A stretch of 64,000 nt of DNA, from positions 3,658,001-3,722,000 of the forward strand of contig NZ_CP102826.1 in the NCBI RefSeq assembly GCF_025643595.1, in the 5' to 3' direction. Origin of the DNA: Saccharopolyspora rosea. GTDB taxonomy: Bacteria; Actinomycetota; Actinomycetes; Mycobacteriales; Pseudonocardiaceae. Below are positions 63,640-64,000 of this stretch, one piece after another; position 1 is the stretch's first letter; each line of letters starts with the position of its first letter. The notes under the pieces are model-generated. The model did no database searches. It was not told where the DNA came from and was given only the letters and a program-made list of their open reading frames with translations. A program made the translations under genes and the position numbers.

Positions 63640-64000
63640 GCCAGCACGGTCCTTTCCAGCAGTCGGACGATGAAGTCGGCGACGAGGCCGAGCAGTGCGT
63701 ACAGCACCAGGCAGACCACGATCACGTCGGTCTGGAAGAACTCGCGGGCCATGTTCATCTCGTAGCCGATGCCTGCGGTGGCGTTGATCGTCTCGCCGAA
63801 GACCAGCGCCAGCCACGCCGAACCCAGCGAATACCGGAGCCCCACCAGGGCGTTGGGCATCGCGGCGGGCAGGATGATGTGCCGCACCTGGGCGAACCGG
63901 CCGAGCCTGAGCGTCTCGGCCGCTTCCACCAGGCCCGCGTCGACGTTGCGGATGCCGCCGTAGATGTTCATGTACAGCGGGAAGGTCACGGCCAGCGCGA
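63612..64000 (-). CDS. ABC transporter permease (SsuC-like), N-terminus outside the window
   Basis: The C-terminal about 130 residues are visible and the frame is open to the window end. The EAA loop EAAETLRLGRFAQVRHIILPAAMPN contacts the ATPase; AWLALVFGETINATAGIGYEMN and VVCLVLYALLGLVADFIVRLLE are helices typical of SsuC/TauC. Confidence 0.9.
   Translation of the reverse strand, partial: ALAVTFPLYMNIYGGIRNVDAGLVEAAETLRLGRFAQVRHIILPAAMPNALVGLRYSLGSAWLALVFGETINATAGIGYEMNMAREFFQTDVIVVCLVLYALLGLVADFIVRLLERTVLAWRPAFSGA

Noticed and set aside
1-64000. CRISPR arrays, tRNA/rRNA genes, prophage or restriction/defence genes
   Set aside because: No regularly spaced repeats, tRNA-like cloverleaf sequences or hallmark phage/defence motifs were found by reading both strands.

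Overview
The window is GC-rich DNA with many GTG starts, ATGA/GTGA gene overlaps and densely packed regulator-plus-catabolism modules. This points to a filamentous actinomycete, probably Pseudonocardiaceae (Saccharopolyspora- or Amycolatopsis-like); genus is inference. I see no rRNA, tRNA, CRISPR or phage genes. It reads as an accessory catabolic and transport region carrying an unusual number of broken genes.

Layout. 0-11.7 kb: a partial alpha/beta hydrolase, regulator/enzyme pairs (MarR; HxlR with an NmrA-type SDR; Lrp with a PLP decarboxylase), a broken MFS gene, an IS5-type fragment, a cupin lipoprotein, a quinone-reductase-like MDR, an HD hydrolase, and a molybdopterin oxidoreductase / ferredoxin reductase / DUF6510 operon. 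12-32.6 kb: a 20-kb amine-degradation island. Its first half has a gamma-glutamylamide-synthetase-like GS, an SCP2-like protein, an MFS transporter, a PuuB-like oxidase, a 7-TM protein and a TetR regulator. Its second half has a reverse operon (GS-tail mini-ORF, PuuD-like amidohydrolase, CoA-ligase/crotonase fusion, alcohol and aldehyde dehydrogenases) and a forward operon (esterase, Baeyer-Villiger monooxygenase, flavin amine oxidase, acyl-CoA dehydrogenase, SDR, broken CoA ligase). Together these fit a route cyclic amine > ketone > lactone > hydroxy acid > dicarboxylate > CoA ester > beta-oxidation. Four promoters in the island share an RRTC-N4-GACT site. The two halves contain remnants of one duplicated operon, each copy having lost a different part.

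32.6-34.3 kb is a patchwork of truncated genes. 34.7-43.6 kb holds two zinc-starvation (Zur-type) modules: an alternative ribosomal protein L36, a P-loop-less COG0523 protein, a Cys-containing small protein and a methyltransferase at one box; a small Cys protein, a canonical COG0523 GTPase and a WD40 protein at the other. Between them is a lyase/RpiR/MFS cassette whose HAL-family enzyme lacks the MIO-forming Ala-Ser-Gly. 43.9-50.3 kb mixes intact genes (two TetR, SMP-30, DszC-like, YbaK) with broken ones. 50.4-58.1 kb is a xylose/polyol locus (xylB, xylA, ROK regulator, AraC regulator, polyol dehydrogenase, MFS). 58.3-64 kb carries a cupin, a hydrolase-Rrf2 fusion and an SsuABD-like ABC/LLM-monooxygenase/aldolase operon that runs off the end.
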